A DNA stretch of 64,000 bases from Mycolicibacterium parafortuitum (GTDB taxonomy: Bacteria; Actinomycetota; Actinomycetes; Mycobacteriales; Mycobacteriaceae): the NCBI RefSeq assembly GCF_002086815.1, contig NZ_MVID01000025.1, positions 1 to 64,000 of the forward strand, written 5' to 3'. Positions 44,057 to 52,776 of the stretch are shown here, piece by piece. The first letter of the stretch is position 1; each line of letters begins with the position of its first letter. The translations under genes were made by a program, and so were the position numbers. A model generated the notes under the pieces. That model searched no databases. It was not told the origin of the DNA and saw only the letters and a list, made by a program, of their open reading frames with translations.

Positions 44057-44884
44057 CTATCTCTCATTTCTGTGGTGCGTTGACGCGCGGGTGCTGACGT
44101 CGGGGGAGGACTTTTCGGTGTGGCGCCGCAGGAACGCCTGGGTGCGGGAATGCCGCGGATTGTCGAGAACCTGCTGCGGTGGCCCCTGTTCGACTATGCG
44201 GCCGTCATCCATGAAGACCACTCGGTCGGAGACCTCGTACGCGAAACCGACTTCGTGCGTGACGATCACCATCGTCATCCCGGTGCCGGCCAGTTCTCCG
44301 ATGACGGTGAGGACTTCGCCGACGAGTTCGGGGTCGAGCGCGCTGGTGGGTTCGTCGAACAGCATCAGGGTCGGATCCATCGCGAGTGCCCGTGCAATCG
44401 CCACCCGCTGCTGCTGGCCGCCTGACAGTTGTGCGGGGTACGCGTCCGCCCGCGTGGCCACGCCGACCCGGTGCAGCGCCGCGGTGGCGCGGTCACGGGC
44501 GGCGTCCGCGTCACGGCCCAGCACGGTCCGCTGGGGCATCACGACGTTCTCCAGCGCGGTGAGGTGGCCGAACAGGTTGAACTGCTGGAACACCATCCCG
44601 GTGCCGAGCCGTTGCCGGGCAACCGATCTGGCTTTGAGCCGGTGCAGCTTGCCGTTGCGGACCTGCTGTCCCTGCAGTTCTCCGTCGATGTAGATCTGAC
44701 CCGCGGTGGGTGTCACGAGCTGGTTGACGCAGCGCAGCAGGGTGCTCTTCCCGCTGCCGGACGGTCCCATGAGGGCCACGATCTCGCCGTTGTGAACCGT
44801 CAGGTCGATACCTTTGAGGACCTCCGTGGTGCCGAAGGTCTTGTGCAGGCCGACGATGTCGACCTTGATCGTCGGCTCGGTCAT
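44057..44884 (-). CDS. Amino-acid ABC transporter ATP-binding protein
   Basis: 275 aa, ATG at 44884, overlapping the permease stop by 4 bp. Walker A GPSGSGKST (about 42-50), Q-loop FQQFNLFGHLTALENV, signature QLSGGQQQRVAIARAL, Walker B LMLFDEPTSALDPE and switch His in IVTHEVGFA are all present. It is of the GlnQ/ArtP polar-amino-acid type. The C-terminus (KSSPDVSTRASTHHRNER) is longer than usual. It powers uptake through the adjacent permease and binding protein. Confidence 0.93.
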   Translation of the reverse strand: MTEPTIKVDIVGLHKTFGTTEVLKGIDLTVHNGEIVALMGPSGSGKSTLLRCVNQLVTPTAGQIYIDGELQGQQVRNGKLHRLKARSVARQRLGTGMVFQQFNLFGHLTALENVVMPQRTVLGRDADAARDRATAALHRVGVATRADAYPAQLSGGQQQRVAIARALAMDPTLMLFDEPTSALDPELVGEVLTVIGELAGTGMTMVIVTHEVGFAYEVSDRVVFMDDGRIVEQGPPQQVLDNPRHSRTQAFLRRHTEKSSPDVSTRASTHHRNER

Positions 44885-45819
44885 CTCGGTGCCCGCGCCA
44901 TCAGCAGTCGGGACATCGCACCCGGCCGAGCGGCGAGGGTGGTCGACGTCGACCGTCCCATCCGCCGTTCCAGCGCGGACTGGCCGAGCGTGCACACCGT
45001 CGTCAGCACGACGTACCAGATGCTGGCCACCACAAGGAGTTCCAGCGTGCGCAGGTTGACCGAGTAGATCAACTGCGCCGAGGTGAGCAGGTCCTGGTAG
45101 GTGACCACGCTGGCCAGCGCCGAGATCTTGAGCATGATGATCAGCTGGTTGCTCGTCGGCGGGATGATCTGCCGCGCGGCCTGGGGCAGCACGACCTTGC
45201 GCAGCGTCTGCAGCGGTGTCATGCCGAGGGAGGCCGCCGCCTCACGCTGACCGGGCGGCACGCCCAGCAGGCCCCCGCGGATGACCTCGGCCATATAGGC
45301 CATCTCGTTGAGCCCGAGACCCAGCAGGACCGCGACGAACGGCGTGATCATGCTGTTGGTCGATGCCGAGAACAGGGTGATCGATGTCCACGGCACCTGC
45401 ACCGTCAGCGTCGGGAAGACGAGTCCGAGGTTGAACCAGAAGATCAGTTGGACGAGCACCGGCACACCGCGGAACAACCAGATGTACAGCATCGCCCCGG
45501 TGCGCAGCACCGGGTTCGCCGACAACCGGGCCAACGCGAGCAGCAGACCGCCGAAGATCCCGATCGCCTGGGCCAGCACGGTGATCACGATGGTGTTCTT
45601 CACCCCGGTCAGGATCGTGGGGTTGAACAGGTACTCCCCGACGACACCCCAGTCCAGATTCGGGTTGGTCGCGAGAACGCGGACGAACAGCACCGAGAGC
45701 AGCACCACGACGGCGCTGACCGCCCAGCGGCCGAGATGGTAGGTGCGAGCCTGGGGCAGCTTCGCGATCCCGTCGATGTCGAGGACCTTGCGGCTCTCGG
45801 TGGAACCCGCGATGGTCAT
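44881..45819 (-). CDS. Amino-acid ABC transporter permease
   Basis: 312 aa from ATG 45819 (MTIAGSTESRKVLDIDG), 1 nt after the binding-protein gene. Multiple transmembrane helices (AVVVLLSVLFVRVLA; NTIVITVLAQAIGIFGGLLLAL; IWLFRGVPVLVQLIFWFNLGL) precede the EAA loop REAAASLGMTPLQTLRKVVLPQA. It is a HisM/GlnP-type single permease that probably works as a homodimer. The C-terminal tail is cytoplasmic and basic. Confidence 0.9.
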   Translation of the reverse strand: MTIAGSTESRKVLDIDGIAKLPQARTYHLGRWAVSAVVVLLSVLFVRVLATNPNLDWGVVGEYLFNPTILTGVKNTIVITVLAQAIGIFGGLLLALARLSANPVLRTGAMLYIWLFRGVPVLVQLIFWFNLGLVFPTLTVQVPWTSITLFSASTNSMITPFVAVLLGLGLNEMAYMAEVIRGGLLGVPPGQREAAASLGMTPLQTLRKVVLPQAARQIIPPTSNQLIIMLKISALASVVTYQDLLTSAQLIYSVNLRTLELLVVASIWYVVLTTVCTLGQSALERRMGRSTSTTLAARPGAMSRLLMARAPR

Positions 45820-45820
45820 C

Positions 45821-46720
45821 TCAGCCGGCCGTGCTGATCTTCGCCTGGGGGACGGCCAGATCGGGGACGTCGTACTTGTCGAGGATCGCGGCATAGGTGC
45901 CGTCGTCCATCAGTTCCTGCAGCGCCGTGCGAATCGCCTCGGCGAGCGCGGTGTTGCCCTTGAGGACCATCACGCCGTGTGGGCGCACGCTGTAGCGCTC
46001 GCCGGGGACGACCTCGAACTCGTCGCCCTGTGCCGCGCTGTACACCGCCACCGGCGAGTCGAGCAGGTCCGCCGCAATCCGCCCGCTGCGCACCAGCATC
46101 TGGACCTCGGAGTCCTTGCCCAGCTGCGTGATCTCGATCGGAGGTTTACCCGCCGCGACGCAGCGTGCGCTGGCCTCCTCGGCGATCGGGACCTGCACCG
46201 CGCCCGACTGCACCCCGACGCCCTTGCCGCAGAGGTCGTCGATCGTCTTGATGCCCTCGGGGTTGCCCTTGCGGACCATCATCGCGGTGCCGCTCTGGCT
46301 GTACTCGATGAAGTCGACGGCTTCCATTCGTTCGTCGGTGACCGTGGCGAACGAGAACACCATGTCGAGCCTGCGCGACTGCAACTGGGGGATCAGTGTC
46401 CCGAAGGCGGCGTTGGTGTTCTCCAGTCTGACGCCGAGCTTCTCGCTCACCGCTTCGGCGAGGTCGAGATCCACCCCGGTGAACGTGGTGCCGTCGGGCT
46501 CGGTGAATTCCAAAGGCGGATAGGTGAAGTCGGCGCCGTTACGCAACACTCCCGAACGCTGGATCTCCTCGGGGAGCTGAGCGAAGAGGGCCGGCTTGTC
46601 CTCGGAGGCCGACGATCCGGCGGGGGTCTGCGCGCCGCCGCAGGACACCGCGAACAGCACCGTGGGCAGCAGCGCCATGGTGGCCAGCCGCTTGGTTGGA
46701 GTACGGAATGAACGTCGCAC
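45821..46720 (-). CDS. Amino-acid ABC transporter substrate-binding lipoprotein
   Basis: 299 aa from GTG 46720, with GGAGGGG as SD. A lipobox FAVSC puts the lipidated Cys at 27. The type II periplasmic-binding fold (SBP_bac_3) shows GADFTYPPLEFTEPDGTTFTGVDLDLAEAVSEKLG (about 62-96) and GKGVGVQSGAVQVPIAEEA. These bind polar amino acids or related zwitterions. It is the first gene of the leftward operon; operator B lies 17 bp upstream of its start codon. Confidence 0.92.
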   Translation of the reverse strand: MRRSFRTPTKRLATMALLPTVLFAVSCGGAQTPAGSSASEDKPALFAQLPEEIQRSGVLRNGADFTYPPLEFTEPDGTTFTGVDLDLAEAVSEKLGVRLENTNAAFGTLIPQLQSRRLDMVFSFATVTDERMEAVDFIEYSQSGTAMMVRKGNPEGIKTIDDLCGKGVGVQSGAVQVPIAEEASARCVAAGKPPIEITQLGKDSEVQMLVRSGRIAADLLDSPVAVYSAAQGDEFEVVPGERYSVRPHGVMVLKGNTALAEAIRTALQELMDDGTYAAILDKYDVPDLAVPQAKISTAG

Positions 46721-46736
46721 GGGCCCCTCCTCGTAG

Positions 46737-46748
46737 ATTGTCAACAAT
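46737..46748 (-). promoter_or_regulatory. GntR-type operator, copy B
   Basis: Reads ATTGTTGACAAT on the minus strand, immediately downstream of (and overlapping) GATAAT, a -10-like hexamer for the transporter operon. Binding here would block initiation. The 12-mer is identical to copies A, C and D. Confidence 0.75.
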
Positions 46749-46824
46749 TATCAATCAACATAGACCCGGGCGAGGTACCCCGCAACCGGAGGGAATCCGG
46801 TTGCGGGTCAACCCCTCTGGGCTC

Positions 46825-47577
46825 TCACTTGGCGAGGAATCCGCCCTCCACCGGGATCGAGGTGCCGGTGATGTACGCCGCGCCGGGAGAAGCCAGGAAG
46901 GACACCGCCGCCGCGACATCGGCCGGCTCGGCGATCCGGCCGAGCGGGATGTTCGCGGCCTGTTCCTGGGCCACCTGTTCGGCGTTCGGAAGCGTGGCCA
47001 TCCAATCCGTGTACAGCGGGGTGCGGGTCAGCCCCGGAGCGACCGCGTTCACCCGGATGTTGGACGGCGCCAGTTCGATTGCGGCCGATCGGGTCAGCGC
47101 CTCCATCGCGCCCTTGGTGGCGCTGTAGACGCCCAGGCCGGCCACGCCGGCGCGCGCCAGGCGTGAGGTGATGTTGATGATGGCGCCGCCGGTGCCGGTC
47201 GTCATCACCCGGGCCGCCGCCTGCAGCATCCGGATGGCGGCGACCACGTTGGTCTCCAGCGTCGTGCGGATCTCGTCGGCGGGCACGCTCAACAGATCGC
47301 CGGTGTGGTCGATCGCCGCGTTGTTGACCAACACGTCCACGGTCCCGAAGTGCTCCACCGCCCGGGCCGCGATCTGTTCGGGCCCTTCGGGTTCGGTGAG
47401 GTCGGCGCCGACGAACAGCGCCCGGGTGCCGAGTTCGGCGACCAGCGCGGTCCCGCGTTCCGCGGACCGGCCGACGACGACGATGTTGAGTCCGTCGGCG
47501 TGCAGGCGCCGGGCGATCTCGGCTCCGATGCCCGAGGTGGCTCCGGTGACGATGGCGACGAGTGGTTGGGCGGTCAA
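46825..47577 (-). CDS. SDR family oxidoreductase
   Basis: 250 aa from TTG 47577, chosen because GAAGGAG lies 8 nt upstream and the product then starts TAQPLVAIVTGATSGIG. SDR motifs: TGATSGIG near 10-17, NNAA near 90, catalytic Ser in NITSRLARAG, YSATKGA for YxxxK, and the C-terminal TGTSIPVEGGFLAK. It probably oxidises or reduces a hydroxy/oxo intermediate of the adjacent pathways. Operator C lies 54 bp upstream of its start, facing the divergent gntR gene. Confidence 0.88.
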   Translation of the reverse strand: MTAQPLVAIVTGATSGIGAEIARRLHADGLNIVVVGRSAERGTALVAELGTRALFVGADLTEPEGPEQIAARAVEHFGTVDVLVNNAAIDHTGDLLSVPADEIRTTLETNVVAAIRMLQAAARVMTTGTGGAIINITSRLARAGVAGLGVYSATKGAMEALTRSAAIELAPSNIRVNAVAPGLTRTPLYTDWMATLPNAEQVAQEQAANIPLGRIAEPADVAAAVSFLASPGAAYITGTSIPVEGGFLAK

Positions 47578-47628
47578 GGTAGAGACTCCTTCAGGCAACG
47601 GGTTTGGATTGGGGCGAGTTGGGATAGC

Positions 47629-47644
47629 AGATTGTCAACAATCT
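47629..47644. promoter_or_regulatory. GntR-type operator, copy C (SDR/gntR intergenic)
   Basis: AGATTGT-CA-ACAATCT, a perfect 7-2-7 dyad and the most symmetrical of the four copies. It lies between the divergent SDR and gntR genes, which suggests autoregulation. On the minus strand TAAGAT, a -10-like hexamer for the SDR gene, overlaps it. Confidence 0.8.
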
Positions 47645-47719
47645 TAGTAGACTGTAGCCACCCTATGTATAGTTCGGATCGGCCGCACCCCCAGCGGTTC
47701 GGAATCGGGAGGGAGGTTC

Positions 47720-48409
47720 ATGGCTACAAAGCCCGCGCTTGCGGAGGTCAGCCCGATCGAGCCGGTGGACATCACCGCCGTCATCGCGACGCGTCTGCGA
47801 GATCTGCTCGGAGAGGGCAAGTTCGCGCCCGGAGAGCAGCTCACCGAAGCCTCGATAGCGGCCGCGTTCCAGGTGTCCCGCGGCCCGGTCCGCGAAGCGC
47901 TCAAACGCCTGACCGAACAGGGGCTGCTCGTGTCGGAGCGCAACAGGGGCGTGTTCGTCCCCGTGCTCACCGACGACGACGTCCGCGACATCTACCGGCT
48001 CAGGGGCGCGGTCGAGTCGGCCGCACTGGCGGAGTTGGTGCACCGGCCGCGGCCCGAGGTCTTCTCCCATCTGTGGGGAATTCTGGGCCGCTATCGCAAG
48101 GCGCTGCAGGCCCGCGACTGGGAGACCGCGGACGAACTGGACATGATGTTCCACCGCGAGCTGGTGTACTCCTCCGAGAGCCGCAGGCTGATCCACGCCT
48201 TCGACACCGTCGTCGTCGAGACCCGGATGTGCATGCGGTACATGCTTTTCGGCCATGAAGCGCACCCCGACATGGACACCTGGCACGCGGACATCCTGGA
48301 GGCCGCCGAACGCGGCGATCTCGAAGCGGCCAACCGCGCGCTGGAGTTCCACAACGCGACGGTGATCGCGGATTTCATCAAGCGGCCGTCGGCCGAGACT
48401 CCGGAGTAA
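47720..48409 (+). CDS. GntR family regulator (FCD/FadR subfamily)
   Basis: 229 aa, ATG at 47720 with GGGAGG upstream. The winged HTH spans about 15-82 (LLGEGKFAPGEQLTEASIAAAFQVSRGPVREALKRL, recognition helix VSRGPVREALKRL). The all-helical FCD effector domain (about 90-215) includes IYRLRGAVESAALAEL and DMMFHRELVYSSESRRLI. FCD regulators usually bind small organic acids through a metal. Its position beside the most symmetrical operator makes it the best candidate for control of all four sites. Confidence 0.92.
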   Translation: MATKPALAEVSPIEPVDITAVIATRLRDLLGEGKFAPGEQLTEASIAAAFQVSRGPVREALKRLTEQGLLVSERNRGVFVPVLTDDDVRDIYRLRGAVESAALAELVHRPRPEVFSHLWGILGRYRKALQARDWETADELDMMFHRELVYSSESRRLIHAFDTVVVETRMCMRYMLFGHEAHPDMDTWHADILEAAERGDLEAANRALEFHNATVIADFIKRPSAETPE

Positions 48410-48460
48410 CGCGTCGCGCCGATGCGACGTACGCCCGGAACCTGAACGGAGCCATAAGGA

Positions 48461-49927
48461 ATGGGATCGTCGGTGGCCGACGTGCGTGACACGGGCATCC
48501 TCGGTGCGCTGGTACAGGCGCAACAACGCGGCGAGGTGTCGGCGGTCGAACTGACCCAGATGTCGCTGGATCGCATCGAGGCGGCATCCGGACTCAACGC
48601 CGTCATCCGCGTCGACGCGGACCGCGCGCTGCGGACGGCGGCCGACATCGACCGACGGCGCGGGCGAGGCGAGGCACTCGGCGCGCTGGCCGGCGTTCCG
48701 GCTCTCGTCAAGGACAACATGGATGTGCGTGGCCTGCCGACCACGCACGGCTCGCTGCTCTGCGCGCAGGATTCGCCGGCACTCGACGACGACGCCGCGG
48801 TGGCGCGGCTGCACGCCGCCGACGCCGTCGTCGTCGGCAAGACCAACCTGTCCGAGTTCGCGATGGAGGCGATCAGCGACAATCTCGTCTTCGGCGCCAC
48901 CCACAACCCGTGGCGGACCGGGTTCTCCCCGGGCGGTTCCAGTGGAGGATCCGCGGCGGCGTTGACCGCCGGTCTCGCAGCGGTGGCCACCGGGACCGAC
49001 GGCGGCGGCTCGGTACGCATCCCCGCGAGTCTGTGCGGACTGCTCGGGCTCAAGCCGACCAGCGGGGTGACCGGGGCACGGCCGGCCCGGTTGCCGATCG
49101 AACTGTCCTCGGCCGGCCCGTTGGCGACGACGGTGGCCGACCTGCGCACGCTGGCCGAGCTGACGCTCGGACCGGTCCACGGAGATCCGTCGTGCGTCTA
49201 CGGCCCCGACGCGTCGATCGCCACGCAGCCGCTGGGCACGGTGTTCGCGACGACCCGCATCGCCGGCTCGCGTGGCCTCGACGCGGCGGTCGAAGCGGTG
49301 TTCGTCAGCGCGGTGGAGGCCTTCGGCCGTGCATTCGGTCGTGAGATCCATTGGCTGGCGCCGGGAGTGCTCGATGAGGACGCCGACGAGGTGTGGGCGG
49401 CGATCTACGCCCCCGAGGACGTGTTCGCCGTCGGTTCCCGGCGCCTGCGCGATGAGTACGAGCTGTTGGACCCTCGGGTCCGGGAGTGGGTGGACCGCGG
49501 ACTGAGCTCCGACCTCGACGGCTACCTCGCCGCCAGGAACGCGCGCAACCGCTACGTCCTGTGCCTGGACGAGCTGCTCGACGGCGCCAACGTGCTGTTG
49601 ACCCCGACGGTCACCGCGGGTCCCTATCCGGCCGCGGGCGCCGGAGAGGCCGACGGCGAACTGATGCCCATCGACCTCTTCAACACCGCTGCACTGAATC
49701 TCACCGGGCACCCCGCGTTGACCGTGCCCGCCGGGATGGTGGACGCCGTGCCGTTCGGCCTGCAGCTGGTCGGCCCGCGCGGGGCCGACCTGTGGCTCGT
49801 CGAACTCGCGGGAACCTGGGAACGCCATCAACCGTGGCCGTTGACCGCGCCCGGATTCGACGCGTTCCTGCCCGCGGCTGCGCTCACCCACGCACTCACG
49901 TTGGCGCCGAGATCGGCGACGGCGTAG
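48461..49927 (+). CDS. Amidase signature family protein
   Basis: 488 aa, ATG at 48461. The Ser-cisSer-Lys triad is complete: Lys84 (ALVKDN), Ser160 in SPGGSSGGS and the nucleophile Ser184 in GTDGGGSVRIPAS. It hydrolyses an amide to acid and ammonia or amine; GatA function is unlikely since no gatB/gatC is near. It lies 51 bp after gntR, in the same direction. Its last 100 bp are antisense to the end of the convergent deacetylase gene. Confidence 0.9.
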   Translation: MGSSVADVRDTGILGALVQAQQRGEVSAVELTQMSLDRIEAASGLNAVIRVDADRALRTAADIDRRRGRGEALGALAGVPALVKDNMDVRGLPTTHGSLLCAQDSPALDDDAAVARLHAADAVVVGKTNLSEFAMEAISDNLVFGATHNPWRTGFSPGGSSGGSAAALTAGLAAVATGTDGGGSVRIPASLCGLLGLKPTSGVTGARPARLPIELSSAGPLATTVADLRTLAELTLGPVHGDPSCVYGPDASIATQPLGTVFATTRIAGSRGLDAAVEAVFVSAVEAFGRAFGREIHWLAPGVLDEDADEVWAAIYAPEDVFAVGSRRLRDEYELLDPRVREWVDRGLSSDLDGYLAARNARNRYVLCLDELLDGANVLLTPTVTAGPYPAAGAGEADGELMPIDLFNTAALNLTGHPALTVPAGMVDAVPFGLQLVGPRGADLWLVELAGTWERHQPWPLTAPGFDAFLPAAALTHALTLAPRSATA

Positions 49928-50925
49928 CCGCCCTCCAGGATGGCCAGCACCGGGCAGCCGAGTTGCCCGAAGGCCGCTCCGATCGCGGCGTAGTCCTCGG
50001 TCGTGAGCAGTGCGTCGCCGGCCGGATCGTCGCGGTAGGTGTCGAAGCCCAGCGACACGATGACCGCATCGGGCCGCTGGGCTGAGGCCGCGGTCAGCGC
50101 CGAATCCACCAGGCCCAGGTATCCCGCGCCTTCGATCCCTTCCGGCAGAGGCAGATTCAGGTTCGCGCCGCGGCCCGCGCCGTGTCCGGTCTCGTCGGCG
50201 TACCCGGTGAAATACGGGAAGCAGCGGTCGGGGTGCCCGTGCAGGGAGGTGTAGAACACGTCCTCGCGTTCGTAGAAGATCGCCTGGGTGCCGTTGCCGT
50301 GGTGGAAGTCGATGTCGACGATCGCGACCCTGTCGGCACCCTGGTCGCGCATCCACTGTGCCGTGACCGCGGCATTGTTCAAATAGCACCCGCCGCCGAA
50401 CACGTCGGTCGAGACGTGGTGTCCCGGTGGCCGGCTGAGCGCGACGGTGAGCGGCACGCCGGCCATGGTGTGCGCCGCCGCGGTCACCGCTGTGGCCACC
50501 GCGCCGAGTGCCGCGTCGAAGGTGTCGGGGCCGATGCCGGTGATGGTGTCGAAGCAGTACCGGCCGAACGCCCCGGCCTGATGGGGTTGCTTCACCGCAG
50601 ACGTCGGCGCGTGCAGCCCAGGATGAGCGAACGTGTCGGCGAAGATCAACTCGACGTCGTCGCCCGGCGCGGCCTGTTCGGTCCAGGCCTTCGCCAGGAA
50701 CGCGACGAGGTCGGGATCGTGGACGCGGCCGATCGCTTCGGTCACGGCCGGTTCCGCCGGGGGCTGCATCCGAACCCGGCTGTCGGCGCGCAGCGCCTCT
50801 TCGACCGCGCCCATCCGGGCCACGGTGTCGAATGCCGGGATCGGGCGGCCGCACTGCACCTCCACCTGCGGGCGGTGACCGACATGCGCGGGGCAGGTGA
50901 CGACGGGAATCGAGGTGTCGGTCAT
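49828..50925 (-). CDS. Histone-deacetylase-like amidohydrolase (acetylpolyamine amidohydrolase type)
   Basis: 365 aa, ATG at 50925. Class II HDAC fold: SRPPGHHVSTDVFGGGCYLNNAAVTA with the catalytic His pair, zinc ligands in VDIDFHHGNGTQAIFYERED, and LGFDTYRDDPAGD with the third ligand. The VSTDVFGGGCYLNN variant fits bacterial acetylpolyamine amidohydrolases, which free polyamines from N-acetyl groups. It is translationally coupled (ATGA) to the upstream SDR and to the oligopeptide-type importer operon, so an imported acylated amine is a reasonable substrate. The 3' end overlaps the amidase gene by 100 bp. Confidence 0.88.
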   Translation of the reverse strand: MTDTSIPVVTCPAHVGHRPQVEVQCGRPIPAFDTVARMGAVEEALRADSRVRMQPPAEPAVTEAIGRVHDPDLVAFLAKAWTEQAAPGDDVELIFADTFAHPGLHAPTSAVKQPHQAGAFGRYCFDTITGIGPDTFDAALGAVATAVTAAAHTMAGVPLTVALSRPPGHHVSTDVFGGGCYLNNAAVTAQWMRDQGADRVAIVDIDFHHGNGTQAIFYEREDVFYTSLHGHPDRCFPYFTGYADETGHGAGRGANLNLPLPEGIEGAGYLGLVDSALTAASAQRPDAVIVSLGFDTYRDDPAGDALLTTEDYAAIGAAFGQLGCPVLAILEGGYAVADLGANVSAWVSAAAGRNASNPGAVNGHG

Positions 50926-51773
50926 TCGGTGGGCCTTGTCTCTGGGTGGGGCGGCGTCTCTGGGTGGGGTGCCGTCTCTGCGGGTGCGGGGTATCCGCGC
51001 TCCTCGGCGATCGAGTTCCCGCCGTCGACGACGAGGACCTGACCGGTGACGTAGGACGCGGCGGCGGAAGACAGAAACGCCACGACGGCGGCGACCTCGT
51101 CGGGGTGGCCGGGCCGCCCGACCGGGCAGGCCGCGCCCATCAGGCGTTCGTGGTCGGTGGCCGAACCCGTCGCGATCCAGCCTGGCGCAACTACATTCGC
51201 GGTGATGCCCTGGCGGGCGTGGTCGATCGCGACCGACCGGGTGAGCCCGACGATCGCGGCTTTGGCGGCGTGGTAGGCGGCGTCGCCACCGTAGGCCATC
51301 ACCGCGCCGGACACCGAGCCGACATTCACGATCCGGCCGAAGCGTTGCGCCACCATCGGTTTCAGCGCCGCGCGGGTCACGAAGAACGTGGTGTCGAGGT
51401 TGCGGGCCAGCGCGGCGTGCCACTGGGCGGCTGTGGTCTCGTGTGCCGCCGTCTGCTCCTCGGCGCCGGTGGTCGACACCATCCCCGCGTTGTTGACCAG
51501 GACATCGAGCCGGCCGGCCCACGCCAGCGTGTCGGAGACGAGCCGTTCGGCTTCGCCGGGATCGGTCAGGTCGCCGACGAAGCCGAGGACCTGTGCGCCG
51601 GCGGCGGTCAGCTCGGCCACCCGCTCGTCGATCCGGTCGGTGGTCGCCGCGACGACCACCGCATGCGTCGCCGCCAGCGCACGCGCCGAGGCGAATCCGA
51701 TGCCGGTGGGGCTGCCTGCGCCGGTGACGATCGCGACGGGCTGTGGCCCGGTGCCGCCGGGAATCCCTGTCAC
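50922..51773 (-). CDS. SDR family oxidoreductase with Pro-rich tail
   Basis: 283 aa from GTG 51773, overlapping the permease stop (GTGA). Nucleotide loop TGAGSPTGIGFASARALAA, NNAG near 100, catalytic Ser in NVGSVSGAVMAYGG, YHAAKAAIVGL for YxxxK and the TGQVLVVDGG C-terminal motif are all present. After the fold ends it carries a short repetitive tail, PAPAETAPHPETPPHPETRP, not expected for an SDR. The substrate is unknown; it is encoded in the importer/deacetylase operon. Confidence 0.85.
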   Translation of the reverse strand: MTGIPGGTGPQPVAIVTGAGSPTGIGFASARALAATHAVVVAATTDRIDERVAELTAAGAQVLGFVGDLTDPGEAERLVSDTLAWAGRLDVLVNNAGMVSTTGAEEQTAAHETTAAQWHAALARNLDTTFFVTRAALKPMVAQRFGRIVNVGSVSGAVMAYGGDAAYHAAKAAIVGLTRSVAIDHARQGITANVVAPGWIATGSATDHERLMGAACPVGRPGHPDEVAAVVAFLSSAAASYVTGQVLVVDGGNSIAEERGYPAPAETAPHPETPPHPETRPTE

Positions 51774-52765
51774 AGCGCGATTCTGGGGTCGGCGGCGGCC
51801 TGCAGGATGTCCACCACGGTGTTGATGACCACGTAGCCGGTGGCCAGCAGCAGCACCACCCCGGCAATCGCCGGGAAGTCGTCGACCGGGATGCTCAGCG
51901 CGACGTACTGCCCCAGCCCCGGCCACGCGAACACGCTCTCGACGACCAGGACGGCGGCGAACATCAACCCGAGCTGCAGGCCGGCCATCGACAGCGCCGG
52001 GCCGACCGAGTTGCGCACGACATGCCGCGTCACGATCGACATCTCGTTGAGCCCGACCACCCGTGCGGTCCGGATGTGATCCGAGGTCAGCGTCGTCAGG
52101 ATCGACGACCGCAGCACCCGTCCGATGGCCAGCGCGGGCGCCAACGCGAGGACGGTGGCGGGCAGCAGCAGATGGGTCCAGGCGTTCGACAGCACGTCGA
52201 ATCGACCGTGCACCAACGCGTCCAGGGTGAGCAGGCCGGTCGGCCCGTCCGGCGCACCGGACACGCTGCTGCGGCCCGTGGCCGGCAGCCAGCCGAGATA
52301 CTTGTAGAACACGATGATCCCTGCGATGGCGACGAGGAAGGACGGGATCGCCCCACCGACGGTCAGCAGGGCCCGGAATACGCGGCCGCCCGGCCAGCGC
52401 ATCGCCGATGCGACGGCGAACAGGACGGCCATGATCAGCGCGATGCCGAAAGCCGTGATCGTCAGCTCCGCGGTCGCCGGGATGAACATCGCCAGATCCG
52501 TCTGGACCGGTCGCCCAGTGCGCAGCGACACCCCGAGGTCGCCCTGCACGACGCCGGCGAGGAAGCGGCCGTACTGCACCGGCAGCGGGTCGTTGAGACC
52601 GAGCTGTTCCCGGGTCGCGTCGACGACCTCCTGACTGGCTCCCGCGCCGAGCCGGGTTCGGATCGGATCGCCGGTGGCGAACTGCTGCAACCAGAACAGC
52701 ACGCCAGTGAGGATGACCATGATCAGCGCGGCGGCGCCGATGCGCTTGAGGATGAGGGCGAACAT
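51770..52765 (-). CDS. Oligopeptide-type ABC transporter permease (DppB-like)
   Basis: 331 aa, ATG at 52765 with AAGGAG upstream. It starts with the DppB-type membrane helix LILKRIGAAALIMVILTGVLFWL; the extracytoplasmic region contains REQLGLNDPLPVQYGRFLAG; the EAA-like loop is DHIRTARVVGLNEMSIVTRHVVRN. The family exports nothing; it imports peptides, nickel chelates or other small substrates with a DppC partner, here the next gene upstream. Confidence 0.92.
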   Translation of the reverse strand: MFALILKRIGAAALIMVILTGVLFWLQQFATGDPIRTRLGAGASQEVVDATREQLGLNDPLPVQYGRFLAGVVQGDLGVSLRTGRPVQTDLAMFIPATAELTITAFGIALIMAVLFAVASAMRWPGGRVFRALLTVGGAIPSFLVAIAGIIVFYKYLGWLPATGRSSVSGAPDGPTGLLTLDALVHGRFDVLSNAWTHLLLPATVLALAPALAIGRVLRSSILTTLTSDHIRTARVVGLNEMSIVTRHVVRNSVGPALSMAGLQLGLMFAAVLVVESVFAWPGLGQYVALSIPVDDFPAIAGVVLLLATGYVVINTVVDILQAAADPRIAL

Positions 52766-52776
52766 GCTGACTCCTT

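Noticed and set aside
47663..50854. Minus-strand open frame of over 1000 codons across gntR, amidase and deacetylase
   Set aside because: It would overlap three genes with intact catalytic motifs, two of them antisense, and its translation is Arg/Gly-rich with no domain.
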